A stretch of DNA of 64,000 nt from Sarcina ventriculi (GCF_900456775.1 NZ_UAUL01000007.1:1-64000), one strand, 5' to 3'; numbered from the stretch's first letter, positions 22,120 through 30,265 are shown. Notes: generated from the letters alone by a model not told the origin. Program-made: numbers and translations.

Positions 22120-22938
22120 ATGACAATAGGAGAAAATATTAAATTAAAACGTAAAGAACAAGGAATTACCCAGGAAAAATTAGCAAAATATATTGGTAAA
22201 AGCTTAAGAACAATTCAAAAATATGAAAGTAATGATATTACACCTAATATACAAACATTAACGAAAATTGCTGAAGCACTTAATATATCTCTAAATACTC
22301 TTTTAAAAACAAACGATATAGATGCTATGGAGGTATACGAATTAACTCAAGATTTATTAAATTATATTTCTGAACTAGCATTAATAAATAATCCTGAAGA
22401 ATTCCTTACACCAAATTGGTCTATTGTTGAAAATAAATTTTTCAAAAAATTTTGTGGCTTTAAGCGTCCTAAAGATAATATGTTTAATGAAGAACAACTA
22501 ACCATAATGTTATTAGCAGTATTAGAAAGCGATTTAGAGGAATTTATACATATATTTTCTACTTATTATAAGTTAATATTATTATTTTCAATAAGTAATT
22601 TAAAAACTATAGATTCTAAATTGAATTTTTTTAATTTATCATTAGAACAACTGAAATCTGATCTTTTTTCTAATAATCCAAAAAATTATAATAATAGTAT
22701 AGATTGCTCTATAGTTTTAACTTCTTTGCAAACAGTTTTAAATTATATAAAAAATACATCTAATCAAAAAGTATTAAAAAATTTGTTAGATTATAATTTA
22801 AATTCAGAAAAACAATTAGTTAATGAAATTTTACATTGTTTAGAAGAAAAACTGTTAATACATGCTATTAACAAGGGCGATTTATCAATTAAAATTAACT
22901 CTATAGAGGGTGATAACAATGACAACAAAAAAAGCTAA
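22120..22938 (+). CDS. XRE-family repressor with C-terminal sensor domain
   Basis: 272 residues. The N-terminal helix-turn-helix (about 5-62: NIKLKRKEQGITQEKLAKYIGKSLRTIQKYESNDITPN) resembles C1/SinR types. Residues 70-272 form a long helical region of unknown fold (EEFLTPNWSIVENKFFKKF), perhaps the part that senses a helper-phage protein, as Stl does in staphylococcal islands. GAGGTGATAAA precedes the ATG. The 3' end overlaps the integrase start region by 20 bases, so the two are co-transcribed. Likely master repressor of the element; the inducer is unknown. Confidence 0.82.
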   Translation: MTIGENIKLKRKEQGITQEKLAKYIGKSLRTIQKYESNDITPNIQTLTKIAEALNISLNTLLKTNDIDAMEVYELTQDLLNYISELALINNPEEFLTPNWSIVENKFFKKFCGFKRPKDNMFNEEQLTIMLLAVLESDLEEFIHIFSTYYKLILLFSISNLKTIDSKLNFFNLSLEQLKSDLFSNNPKNYNNSIDCSIVLTSLQTVLNYIKNTSNQKVLKNLLDYNLNSEKQLVNEILHCLEEKLLIHAINKGDLSIKINSIEGDNNDNKKS

Positions 22939-24091
22939 TGGTGAAGGCTCTATCTATAAAGATAGTAAAGGTCGTTGGTGTTCTGTTTTAACTATTGGTA
23001 GAAATGAAGAGGGTAAATTGAAAAGAAAATACTTCTATGGTAAGACTAAGAAAGAAGTATCTGATAAATTAACTGATTATAAATATAAAAATATGAACGA
23101 TATGTTACCAATAGATGAAAGTATGAACATAGAGCAATACTTTAGATATTGGCTGTTTGAATATAAGATTAATGAGGTTAAATCATCAACTATTACAAGA
23201 TATGAAGGCATTTATAGAAACCATATAAACGGCTCTCAGATAGGTAAAATTAAACTTAAAGACTTAAGGACTCAACAACTTCAAACCTACTACAATAGAC
23301 TTATAGATGATAATAATATTACCTCTTCAACAATATTAACTATAAATAAAGTTTTAAAAAGTTGTTTCGCTCAAGCAATTAAAGAAGGTTATTTATTAAA
23401 AAACTACTGTACACTTGTAAGCCTTCCTAAGAAGAGCAAAAAGGAAGATATAGTATATTTGACTATTGATGAACAAAAACGTTTTATACAGGCTTGTGGT
23501 GGTCATAGATTAGAATGTTTGTTTTTATTTGCTTTGGGTACTGGATTAAGATTAGGTGAAATACTAGCCTTAACGTGGGATGATATTAATTTTGATGATA
23601 AAACAGTATCAGTAAATAAAAGCATTAGACAGGAAACTATATTTAACAATAAAGGTGAAGGTAAGTATACTACTATCATACAACCACCTAAGACAGAAAC
23701 AAGTATAAGAACCGTACCAATTCCAAGTAACATAATACACAAATTAAAACAATTTAAAGCAACTCAGAACAAAGAAAGGCTATCTAATGGTGAATTATAT
23801 ATGCCTAGCGACTTAGTATTCACAACTTCAATAGGAACTCCTATAAATACATCTAACCTTAGAAAGGTATATAGTAGATTATTAAAAAAAGCTGAAATAA
23901 ATAATATTAAGTTCCACGCTCTTAGGCATACTTACGCCACTAGATTATTTGAGGAGGGTGTTCAAATTAAAACAGTTCAAGCATTATTAGGACATTCAGA
24001 TATAAATACAACCATGAATATCTATACTCACGTTACAAATGATGTGAAAATTGATGCTATTGAAAAACTTAATAATATATTTAATTTTTAA
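22919..24091 (+). CDS. int: Tyrosine recombinase (integrase) of the element
   Basis: 390 residues from the ATG at 22919, chosen for its spacing from GAGGG at 22906; a GTG at 22910 is the alternative. N-terminal arm-binding AP2-like region (NGEGSIYKDSKGRWCSVLTIG), SAM-like core-binding domain (about 65-165), catalytic domain with Arg211 (GTGLRLGE), His333/Arg336 (HALRHTYA), His359 (LLGHSD) and nucleophile Tyr369 (IYTHV). It resembles Tn916/phage-type integrases. It recombines the tRNA-Arg(TCG) att core seen at both ends. The decayed C-terminal copy at 8793-9500 is a close relative. Confidence 0.95.
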   Translation: MTTKKANGEGSIYKDSKGRWCSVLTIGRNEEGKLKRKYFYGKTKKEVSDKLTDYKYKNMNDMLPIDESMNIEQYFRYWLFEYKINEVKSSTITRYEGIYRNHINGSQIGKIKLKDLRTQQLQTYYNRLIDDNNITSSTILTINKVLKSCFAQAIKEGYLLKNYCTLVSLPKKSKKEDIVYLTIDEQKRFIQACGGHRLECLFLFALGTGLRLGEILALTWDDINFDDKTVSVNKSIRQETIFNNKGEGKYTTIIQPPKTETSIRTVPIPSNIIHKLKQFKATQNKERLSNGELYMPSDLVFTTSIGTPINTSNLRKVYSRLLKKAEINNIKFHALRHTYATRLFEEGVQIKTVQALLGHSDINTTMNIYTHVTNDVKIDAIEKLNNIFNF

Positions 24092-24184
24092 TATCATACT
24101 TTTAACAAAATTAATTTACTATTTAATAATAAACTATATTATTATATAATATATTCATTAAACTAGTTAATAGGAGGTGTTTTT

Positions 24185-24709
24185 ATGGATGCTAACAAAA
24201 GAGATATAATAAATAATATTGCTGAACAAATTAGGCTTCTTTTAAACATTAAAGAAAATAAATTTGATATTGAAAATATTGTAAAAATCTTAAATGGAAG
24301 TATAACAAAAAATCATTATAATCTTGATGAAGCTGCCATAACTAAATCCTCAGATGATAATTTCGAAATATCTCTATCAGATGTTTCCAACTATCAAAGG
24401 ATAAGATTTTCAATAGCACATGAATTAGGGCATTTATTCCTTCATATGCATTATTTAAATGAAGAAAAATGGAATAATATAGAAATAGGAACAAGTCATG
24501 CTAGAAATACAAATATACCTTATACTGAGTATGAATCTGAAGCAAATGAATTTGCGGGAGCATTTTTAATGCCAAAATCAGAATTTATAAAAGTTGCAAA
24601 TGAAAATATTGAAGATAACTATTATAATTTAAAAAATATATCTGATGAATTTGATGTGTCGATAGAAGCTGTTAACGTACGTGGGAGAATACTAAACTTA
24701 TGGAATTAA
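24185..24709 (+). CDS. ImmA/IrrE-family metallopeptidase, Pycsar-adjacent
   Basis: 174 residues with zinc motif HELGH (79-83, in FSIAHELGHLFLH) and downstream Glu in YESEANEFAGAFLMP (about 117-130), the usual layout of ImmA/IrrE peptidases (PF06114). Relatives cleave phage or element repressors to trigger induction. It is the first gene of the cargo operon, after AGGAGGTG, and overlaps the cyclase-NUDIX gene by 10 bases. Linkage to the cyclase rather than to the XRE gene suggests a role in the defence module, but control of the element's repressor is also possible. No helix-turn-helix of its own. Confidence 0.85.
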   Translation: MDANKRDIINNIAEQIRLLLNIKENKFDIENIVKILNGSITKNHYNLDEAAITKSSDDNFEISLSDVSNYQRIRFSIAHELGHLFLHMHYLNEEKWNNIEIGTSHARNTNIPYTEYESEANEFAGAFLMPKSEFIKVANENIEDNYYNLKNISDEFDVSIEAVNVRGRILNLWN

Positions 24710-26106
24710 GTGAAAATAAAAATACAGTTTCTAGTTTGAAAGAATCATCAAATTTGCAAAATCTTCTTCATAAACTTGAAAAGGATAATCATATAAAAAA
24801 TGAGCATAAAGCAAAGGTGTTCATTTTTATTTCTATTGATTTGGTAAATTCTACAAATTATAAACAATTAGATGAAAATTGGCCAAATGTATTTTCTGAT
24901 TTTTTTTCAATAGTTCAAAATCAATTTAAAGATAAGCTAGAAAATTCAGAAGTTTGGAAGTATATTGGTGATGAAATCTTATTTTATCAGGAGATAACAC
25001 ATCTAAATTTATTGTTACAAGCTCCATCTAAGGTATTTTCACTAATGGAATTCTGTCAAAAAAAATTATATGATGAACATACTAAATGTAAAAATATATT
25101 ATATTTAAAATCGACAATTTGGACTGCTGCTGTAAAAAAATCTAATGATAAAACAAATACATTAGTCCATAATATTATGCCTGACCTAAAAGAATCTATT
25201 CGGGATTATATTGGAATTGATATAGATGAAGGATTTAGAATAGCTAAATTTTCATCTCAAAACAAGCTTGTTATAGATTCTAAATTAGCATATATTCTTT
25301 ATGAAAATAAAGAATTAGTAAATAATTTATGTGATTATAACGTAGAAGATAGATTAAAAATTGTAGGCTTTAAGAAACTTAAAGGAATTTGGAATAATAG
25401 GCTATATCCTATTATTTGGTATCATAAAAATTGGTCTAATATGAGTTCTATGTTCTTATATGATGAATATGATACATCAGAAATATGTGCTACGTTAAAA
25501 GCAAATAATTTTCATATAACTTCAATATCTGAACTAAAAAAAATTCTAACTGAAATGAATTTAGAAAATAAAATCGAAGTTATTACCGATATTATTAATA
25601 AAACGGATAATAAAAAGCCTAATAACCCTGCAGTATCAAAATTAGTTGAATTACATTGTGTTACTGTATGTATAGATCCTAAAAATAACAAAATTTTAAT
25701 AGCAAAACGTTCTAGCAAAAAAAGTGATGCTCCAGGTAACTGGGAGTTTGGTTGTGCAAAAGCAAGTGCAAACTTAGCATTAATTGATACATTAAAAAAT
25801 GAATATAAAAATGATTTTAAAGTAGACATAGATATCTATACAGATACAAATAGAACAGAAGATGTACAACCAATTCCTTTATGTATTTATTCACTTGCTA
25901 AGGATGGTAAAGAGAATAAAGGTATAATATTTATAGCAACAATAATTAGTGATATTAATGATATACCTAGACAAACTAAAAAACATGAAATTATTAAATT
26001 TATTTCTGAAGATGAGATTGATTCATTTAGCGATCAAGCTATTCCTGACTTCAAGGATACATTAAAAAAAGCTTTTAAATTTTACAACTCTAGAAATAAA
26101 GAATAA
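24700..26106 (+). CDS. Pycsar-type nucleotide cyclase fused to degenerate NUDIX domain
   Basis: 468 residues. Residues about 38-245 form a class III cyclase domain: FIFISIDLVNST with metal-binding Asp47, WKYIGDEILFY with Asp91, and GIDIDEGFRIAKF (172-184), a stretch seen in PycC pyrimidine cyclases. Residues about 315-460 form a NUDIX fold (VTVCIDPKNNKILIAKR, GNWEFG), but the NUDIX box lacks the G-x5-E-x7-REUxEE pattern: positions expected to be Glu or Arg read Ala, Leu, Lys and Tyr. It is therefore probably a binding or sensing module, not a hydrolase. Expected product is cCMP or cUMP (inference). It is coupled to the ImmA/IrrE gene; the effector-like gene converges at 26130. Confidence 0.8.
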   Translation: MELSENKNTVSSLKESSNLQNLLHKLEKDNHIKNEHKAKVFIFISIDLVNSTNYKQLDENWPNVFSDFFSIVQNQFKDKLENSEVWKYIGDEILFYQEITHLNLLLQAPSKVFSLMEFCQKKLYDEHTKCKNILYLKSTIWTAAVKKSNDKTNTLVHNIMPDLKESIRDYIGIDIDEGFRIAKFSSQNKLVIDSKLAYILYENKELVNNLCDYNVEDRLKIVGFKKLKGIWNNRLYPIIWYHKNWSNMSSMFLYDEYDTSEICATLKANNFHITSISELKKILTEMNLENKIEVITDIINKTDNKKPNNPAVSKLVELHCVTVCIDPKNNKILIAKRSSKKSDAPGNWEFGCAKASANLALIDTLKNEYKNDFKVDIDIYTDTNRTEDVQPIPLCIYSLAKDGKENKGIIFIATIISDINDIPRQTKKHEIIKFISEDEIDSFSDQAIPDFKDTLKKAFKFYNSRNKE

Positions 26107-26127
26107 GTGATTTTAAATATCACTTAT
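26102..26127. terminator. Bidirectional terminator between cyclase and effector genes
   Basis: AATAAGTGAT / ATCACTTATT stem with a 6-base loop in the 23-bp gap between the two convergent genes. T-rich DNA follows on the plus strand. Confidence 0.65.
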
Positions 26128-26129
26128 TC

Positions 26130-26705
26130 TTATGTATTAAAAATTAACTTTATAATAAAACCACAGAATGAAATCATAACGCTTATCATCGTTAAAATAA
26201 TAGCTATATTAAAGAGAAAATATTTTTCGTATGCAATTTTAGAAAGCGTAACTATCTGCTTTGTTAAAAAAAAATCCATACCTTTTCTTTCATTATCATA
26301 TTTTTCTGTTTCATTATCATTCATAACTTTTAATTGAAACCTCTTATAATATTCTTCAGTAGAATATTTAGCTATATCTTTATAAAATAATATATTATCA
26401 TTTTCTTCTTTTTCCTTAAGAGTTTTAGATATTAGCCAGTCAATAATTCCTATTCTAAATGTTTTAGGTGTAAAAGAAATTAAACATGTGAATAATGATA
26501 ATATATTTAGTAATACTAACACTATCAATACAATATTAAATAGTACGTTTGTATTGCTATAGTTGAAAATCTTTTCAACTAAAAATGTTAAAAATGCGCC
26601 ATTAAATGTAATTAATAATGCATTTTTAGCTTCTGCAAACTTTAACCAATCCGTAATATCAGCTAATACACTATTTAATCTTTCTTCTAAGTTATTTGTT
26701 CCCAC
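26130..26705 (-). CDS. PycTM-like membrane effector (DUF5706)
   Basis: 191 residues from a GTG at 26705 after AGAGGGGGAT. The N-terminal helix (DITDWLKFAEAKNALLITFNGAFLTFL) matches the amphipathic start and first membrane span of Pycsar TM effectors (F-A-x-x-K-N/A, NG in the span). A second span lies at about 55-80 (IVLIVLVLLNILSLFTCLISF), then a cytoplasmic region and a third hydrophobic segment at about 165-190. In Pycsar, cyclic CMP or UMP triggers such proteins to disrupt the inner membrane and stop phage growth. Here it is convergent to the cyclase rather than in its operon, so dosage is set by a separate promoter. Confidence 0.75.
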   Translation of the reverse strand: MGTNNLEERLNSVLADITDWLKFAEAKNALLITFNGAFLTFLVEKIFNYSNTNVLFNIVLIVLVLLNILSLFTCLISFTPKTFRIGIIDWLISKTLKEKEENDNILFYKDIAKYSTEEYYKRFQLKVMNDNETEKYDNERKGMDFFLTKQIVTLSKIAYEKYFLFNIAIILTMISVMISFCGFIIKLIFNT

Positions 26706-26749
26706 TTTAATCCCCCTCTATATTGAATGTGTAACATTAATCTTTCGTA

Positions 26750-26768
26750 TTGCTGCACGGTTGCTGTA
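26750..26768 (+). repeat. Integrase arm-type repeat pair, right end
   Basis: TTGCTGCACGGTTGCTGTA, matching the left-end pair at 11311-11330 with one change. About 35-55 bases from the right att repeat. Confidence 0.55.
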
Positions 26769-26801
26769 TTTATTTAAAATAAAATTATTTTTCAATTCAA
26801 C

Positions 26802-26866
26802 AAATGGCTTTATCACTTACTTTATGGTGCATCTAGAGGGATTTGAACCCCCGACCTTTGGATTCG
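26802..26866. repeat. Right attachment site (att), inside tRNA-Arg
   Basis: 65-bp repeat of 11124-11188. It supplies the 3' half of the intact tRNA-Arg(TCG) plus 23 bases beyond the CCA, so insertion left the tRNA functional. Confidence 0.9.
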
Positions 26867-26901
26867 AAGTCCACCGCTCTATCCAACTAAGCTATAGATG
26901 C
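26825..26901 (-). tRNA. tRNA-Arg (TCG), integration target
   Basis: GCATCTA acceptor, anticodon TCG in loop CTTCGAA, encoded CCA. Last gene of the tRNA array. Its 3' 42 nt are duplicated at 11147-11188. Confidence 0.94.
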
Positions 26902-26944
26902 TTAAAATATGACAAAGACAATCTATTATATAGATTGTCTTTAA

Positions 26945-27018
26945 TGGAGCGGGTACCGGGAATCGAACCCGGGTATTCAGCTTGGAAGGCTGACATTCTA
27001 CCATTGAACTACACCCGC
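26945..27018 (-). tRNA. tRNA-Gly (TCC), copy 1
   Basis: GCGGGTG acceptor, anticodon TCC, encoded CCA. One of four identical-looking Gly(TCC) genes. Confidence 0.95.
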
Positions 27019-27032
27019 ATATATTAATTTAA

Positions 27033-27108
27033 TGGTCGGGGTGACAGGGATCGAACCTGCGACCTCATGGTCCCAAACCACGCGCGCTCCCATCTGCGCC
27101 ACACCCCG
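27033..27108 (-). tRNA. tRNA-Pro (TGG), copy 1
   Basis: CGGGGTG acceptor, anticodon TGG, encoded CCA. Pairs with Gly(TCC), as at the promoter end of the array. Confidence 0.95.
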
Positions 27109-27111
27109 AAA

Positions 27112-27188
<77 letters not shown>

Positions 27189-27215
27189 ACATTGTAAAAC
27201 ATTTTACTGTTTTAT

Positions 27216-27289
27216 TGGAGCGGGTACCGGGAATCGAACCCGGGTATTCAGCTTGGAAGGCTGACATTCTACCATTGAACTACACCCGC
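27216..27289 (-). tRNA. tRNA-Gly (TCC), copy 2
   Basis: Same cloverleaf as the other Gly(TCC) genes; anticodon TCC, encoded CCA. Confidence 0.95.
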
Positions 27290-27292
27290 ATG

Positions 27293-27367
27293 TGGAGCGG
27301 AAGACGGGACTCGAACCCGCAACTTTCACCTTGGCAAGGTGACACTCTACCATTGAGTCACTTCCGC
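27293..27367 (-). tRNA. tRNA-Gly (GCC), copy 1
   Basis: GCGGAAG acceptor, anticodon GCC, encoded CCA. Confidence 0.95.
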
Positions 27368-27391
27368 ATACTTATATTTTCTTATTTTTAA

Positions 27392-27475
27392 TGGTGCAGA
27401 TGAAGGGAGTCGAACCCCCACGCCAAAGGCGCTAGATCCTAAGTCTAGTGCGTCTGCCAATTCCGCCACATCTGC
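27392..27475 (-). tRNA. tRNA-Leu (TAG), copy 1
   Basis: 84 nt with long variable arm (class II), acceptor GCAGATG, anticodon TAG, encoded CCA. Confidence 0.95.
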
Positions 27476-27481
27476 ATCTTA

Positions 27482-27557
27482 TGGTGGCTCACCGGGGAAT
27501 CGAACCCCGGACACCATGATTAAAAGTCATGTGCTCTACCGACTGAGCTAGTGAACC
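27482..27557 (-). tRNA. tRNA-Lys (TTT), copy 1
   Basis: GGTTCAC acceptor, anticodon TTT, encoded CCA. Confidence 0.95.
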
Positions 27558-27563
27558 AAGTTT

Positions 27564-27638
27564 TGGCTGGAGTAGCAGGATTTGAACCTACGAATAACGG
27601 AGTCAAAGTCCGTTGCCTTACCGCTTGGCGATACCCCA
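27564..27638 (-). tRNA. tRNA-Gln (TTG), copy 1
   Basis: TGGGGTA acceptor, anticodon TTG, encoded CCA. It differs from copy 2 by one acceptor base (TACTCCA against TACCCCA), giving a G-U pair. Confidence 0.95.
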
Positions 27639-27641
27639 ACA

Positions 27642-27718
27642 TGGGGTGAACGATGGGAGTCGAACCCACGACAACCAGAGCCACAATCTGGTGCTCTACC
27701 AACTGAACTACGTCCACC
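27642..27718 (-). tRNA. tRNA-His (GTG), copy 1
   Basis: Extra 5' G opposite C73, as required for His; anticodon GTG, encoded CCA. Confidence 0.95.
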
Positions 27719-27721
27719 ATA

Positions 27722-27798
<77 letters not shown>

Positions 27799-27825
27799 AC
27801 ATTGTAAAACATTTTATTGTTTTAT

Positions 27826-27899
27826 TGGAGCGGGTACCGGGAATCGAACCCGGGTATTCAGCTTGGAAGGCTGACATTCTACCATTGAACTACACCCGC
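27826..27899 (-). tRNA. tRNA-Gly (TCC), copy 3
   Basis: 610 bases from copy 2; the spacer to Arg(TCT) has TTTTATTGT where the first unit has TTTTACTGT. Confidence 0.95.
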
Positions 27900-27902
27900 A
27901 TA

Positions 27903-27977
27903 TGGAGCGGAAGACGGGACTCGAACCCGCAACTTTCACCTTGGCAAGGTGACACTCTACCATTGAGTCACTTCCGC
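27903..27977 (-). tRNA. tRNA-Gly (GCC), copy 2
   Basis: 610 bases from copy 1; anticodon GCC, encoded CCA. Confidence 0.95.
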
Positions 27978-28001
27978 ATACTTATATTTTCTTATTTTTA
28001 A

Positions 28002-28085
28002 TGGTGCAGATGAAGGGAGTCGAACCCCCACGCCAAAGGCGCTAGATCCTAAGTCTAGTGCGTCTGCCAATTCCGCCACATCTGC
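28002..28085 (-). tRNA. tRNA-Leu (TAG), copy 2
   Basis: 610 bases from copy 1; class II, anticodon TAG. Confidence 0.95.
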
Positions 28086-28091
28086 ATCTTA

Positions 28092-28167
28092 TGGTGGCTC
28101 ACCGGGGAATCGAACCCCGGACACCATGATTAAAAGTCATGTGCTCTACCGACTGAGCTAGTGAACC
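28092..28167 (-). tRNA. tRNA-Lys (TTT), copy 2
   Basis: 610 bases from copy 1; anticodon TTT. Confidence 0.95.
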
Positions 28168-28173
28168 AAGTTT

Positions 28174-28248
28174 TGGCTGGGGTAGCAGGATTTGAACCTA
28201 CGAATAACGGAGTCAAAGTCCGTTGCCTTACCGCTTGGCGATACCCCA
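28174..28248 (-). tRNA. tRNA-Gln (TTG), copy 2
   Basis: 610 bases from copy 1; fully Watson-Crick acceptor TGGGGTA/TACCCCA. Confidence 0.95.
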
Positions 28249-28251
28249 ACA

Positions 28252-28328
28252 TGGGGTGAACGATGGGAGTCGAACCCACGACAACCAGAGCCACAATCTG
28301 GTGCTCTACCAACTGAACTACGTCCACC
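28252..28328 (-). tRNA. tRNA-His (GTG), copy 2
   Basis: 610 bases from copy 1; 5' extra G retained. Confidence 0.95.
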
Positions 28329-28331
28329 ATA

Positions 28332-28408
<77 letters not shown>

Positions 28409-28435
28409 ACATTGTAAAACATTTTATTGTTTTAT

Positions 28436-28509
28436 TGGAGCGGGTACCGGGAATCGAACCCGGGTATTCAGCTTGGAAGGCTGACATTCTACCATTGAAC
28501 TACACCCGC
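28436..28509 (-). tRNA. tRNA-Gly (TCC), copy 4
   Basis: 610 bases from copy 3; last gene of the third, partial unit. Confidence 0.95.
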
Positions 28510-28524
28510 ATATATTAAATTTAA

Positions 28525-28600
28525 TGGTCGGGGTGACAGGGATCGAACCTGCGACCTCATGGTCCCAAACCACGCGCGCTCCCATCTGCGCCACACCCCG
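28525..28600 (-). tRNA. tRNA-Pro (TGG), copy 2
   Basis: First gene transcribed in the array; CGGGGTG acceptor, anticodon TGG, encoded CCA. Confidence 0.95.
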
Positions 28601-28637
28601 AGGCTCATCTAACAATCTCTTGCTGACGACAATAGTT

Positions 28638-28666
28638 ATTCTACATCATCACCGATATTATGTCAA
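28638..28666 (-). promoter_or_regulatory. Promoter of the tRNA array
   Basis: Minus strand TTGACA (28661-28666), 17-bp spacer, TAGAAT (28638-28643), about 38 bases upstream of tRNA-Pro. It is the only consensus promoter seen upstream of the 20 genes. Confidence 0.8.
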
Positions 28667-28810
28667 CACTTTTTATTAATTTTTTTATATTTTTTTATAT
28701 ATATTATTTAATATAAATTTAATTTCTATAATTACACTATTTTTTACGTGTTTTAAACGTCTATTAATAATTTTAAAAGTCAAATTTTCTACCTTTTATT
28801 TAAAAACAGC

Positions 28811-28870
28811 AAGATGTTAATTTTAGGCTTATAAATAAGCTAAGCCAAGCTAGCCTAAAATCAACATCTT
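28811..28870 (-). terminator. Long hairpin after the yfcE-like gene
   Basis: Nineteen-base arms (AAGATGTTAATTTTAGGCT and complement, one wobble) around a ~22-base loop. It lies just past the minus-strand phosphodiesterase gene. A sister hairpin with the same TGTTGATTTTAG arm occurs at 31869-31934. Confidence 0.55.
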
Positions 28871-28876
28871 TATAAA

Positions 28877-29353
28877 TTATTTTATTGTAAAACTTGATGG
28901 ATATATTTCATTACCTTTTATCTCTATAAAAGCAATGGATGGCACCCTATCTTTAGGAAGAAAGGGACTTCCTGGATTTATAATCCATAATCCATCTTCT
29001 TTTGAAATAATTTTTATATGAGTATGTCCAAATAACACAGCATCTACTTCCGATTCTTTACCTTTATAAAATATGTTATTTAACCCCATTTTAACTCCAT
29101 ATTTATGTCCATGAGTTATAAAAAATTTTTTATTTTCAATTTTCACTATTAATTCATCTGGGAAATTAGCTAAATCACAATTTCCTTTTACCCCATAAAA
29201 TGTACAATCAAGTCCATCTACTATTTTTTCTGCATCGTCTATATTATCACCTAAATGAATCATATATTTTACGTTTCTTTCTTTAATTTCATTTCTTATT
29301 TTTAAAATAGTATTTTCATTACCATGAGTATCACTTACAACCGCTATTAACAT
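28877..29353 (-). CDS. YfcE/MJ0936-type metallophosphodiesterase
   Basis: 158 residues of calcineurin-like phosphoesterase fold: SDTHGN (8-13), HLGDNIDD (about 34-41), KGNCD, ITHGHKYG and FGHTHI supply the two-metal site, in the compact YfcE/MJ0936 arrangement. These enzymes cleave phosphodiester substrates in vitro; the cell substrate is unsettled. It starts 10 bases after the rdgB gene ends, and this pair is a common clostridial operon. Length is normal for the family. Confidence 0.9.
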   Translation of the reverse strand: MLIAVVSDTHGNENTILKIRNEIKERNVKYMIHLGDNIDDAEKIVDGLDCTFYGVKGNCDLANFPDELIVKIENKKFFITHGHKYGVKMGLNNIFYKGKESEVDAVLFGHTHIKIISKEDGLWIINPGSPFLPKDRVPSIAFIEIKGNEIYPSSFTIK

Positions 29354-29363
29354 TTCTCTCTCC

Positions 29364-29999
29364 CTACTTTGTCTTTTCTATTTTATTATCTAAATTAAAA
29401 ATATTTATTTTATTTTTCAATTCTTTAAGTGCTATTCCTCTATGACTTATCCTATTTTTTTCTTCAGGAGTTAGCTGTGCAAAAGTTTTATTCAATCTAG
29501 GTATATAAAACAATGGGTCATACCCAAATCCATCATTACCTTGTTTTTTTTCAGCAATAATGCCTTTACATCTCCCCTCTATGAATAATTCTTTTCCTGT
29601 CCAATCTACTAAAGCGATAGAGCATATAAATTCCGCATTTCTATCATTATCTTTAACATCCTTTAATTTTTCAAGAAGCTTTTCATTATTTTTATCATCA
29701 TTTCCATGTTCACCTGCATACCTTGCCGAAAAAACTCCTGGTTCTTTATTTAAATATTCAACTTCTAGCCCAGAATCATCTGCCATAACAATAAAATCTT
29801 TCTCACCTATATTTATTAAATATTTTCTTATTTCTTCTGCTTTTTTATAAGCATTTTCTTTAAAAGTATGCCCATCCTCTACAACGTCTATATTTATGTT
29901 ACATTCTCTTAGAGAATATATACTTAAATTTAAATCTTTTAATATATTTTTTATTTCACTTATTTTATGTTGGTTATTACTTGCTACTATTATCTTCAA
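29364..29999 (-). CDS. rdgB: XTP/dITP diphosphatase (RdgB/HAM1)
   Basis: 211 residues. Signature blocks: IVASNNQHKISEIKNIL at the N-terminus, FKENAYKKAEEI, MADDSGLEVEYL, GVFSARYAG, FGYDPLF and SHRGIALKEL. It hydrolyses dITP, XTP and ITP to the monophosphate and pyrophosphate, keeping deaminated purines out of DNA and RNA. AGGAGGAAGAG precedes the ATG. The C-terminal tail is ~10 residues longer than the E. coli enzyme. First gene of a two-gene operon with the phosphodiesterase. Confidence 0.95.
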   Translation of the reverse strand: MKIIVASNNQHKISEIKNILKDLNLSIYSLRECNINIDVVEDGHTFKENAYKKAEEIRKYLINIGEKDFIVMADDSGLEVEYLNKEPGVFSARYAGEHGNDDKNNEKLLEKLKDVKDNDRNAEFICSIALVDWTGKELFIEGRCKGIIAEKKQGNDGFGYDPLFYIPRLNKTFAQLTPEEKNRISHRGIALKELKNKINIFNLDNKIEKTK

Positions 30000-30265
30000 A
30001 TTCTCTTCCTCCTCAAATATAATAATATTTATACTTAATTATTACTATTTTCATCATAGCATATTAGGGGTAATACCACTATCATAATATTATTAAAAAT
30101 CTCCAACAAATATTTAAAAATGAATTATTTATAAATTTTAATCTTTATAAAATAAGTCAAATTATTTTTACAAAATAATATTTATCTATATATTATTATT
30201 TAGCAATATTTAAAACTCAATTTCATATTAATAATATCAAGAATTATTTTTAAGAGGTTGATAAT

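Larger units (their letters stand above)
11124..26866. mobile_element. PICI-like integrative element at tRNA-Arg
   Basis: About 15.7 kb between 65-bp direct repeats. Gene order from the right: Pycsar-like cargo, tyrosine integrase, XRE repressor, then divergently a small XRE regulator, an AlpA-like excisionase, a DnaD-like initiator, a DnaB-like helicase and a small helical protein. No structural phage genes, terminase or conjugation genes were found. This int-repressor / xis-rep divergence is the plan of Gram-positive phage-inducible chromosomal islands. The left third is packed with decayed recombinases and initiator relics, so the element has been rearranged since arrival. Confidence 0.8.

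Noticed and set aside
25650-26060. Active NUDIX hydrolase as second function of the cyclase fusion
   Set aside because: The NUDIX box lacks the required Glu and Arg residues (GCAKASANLALIDTLKNEY), so catalysis is unlikely.
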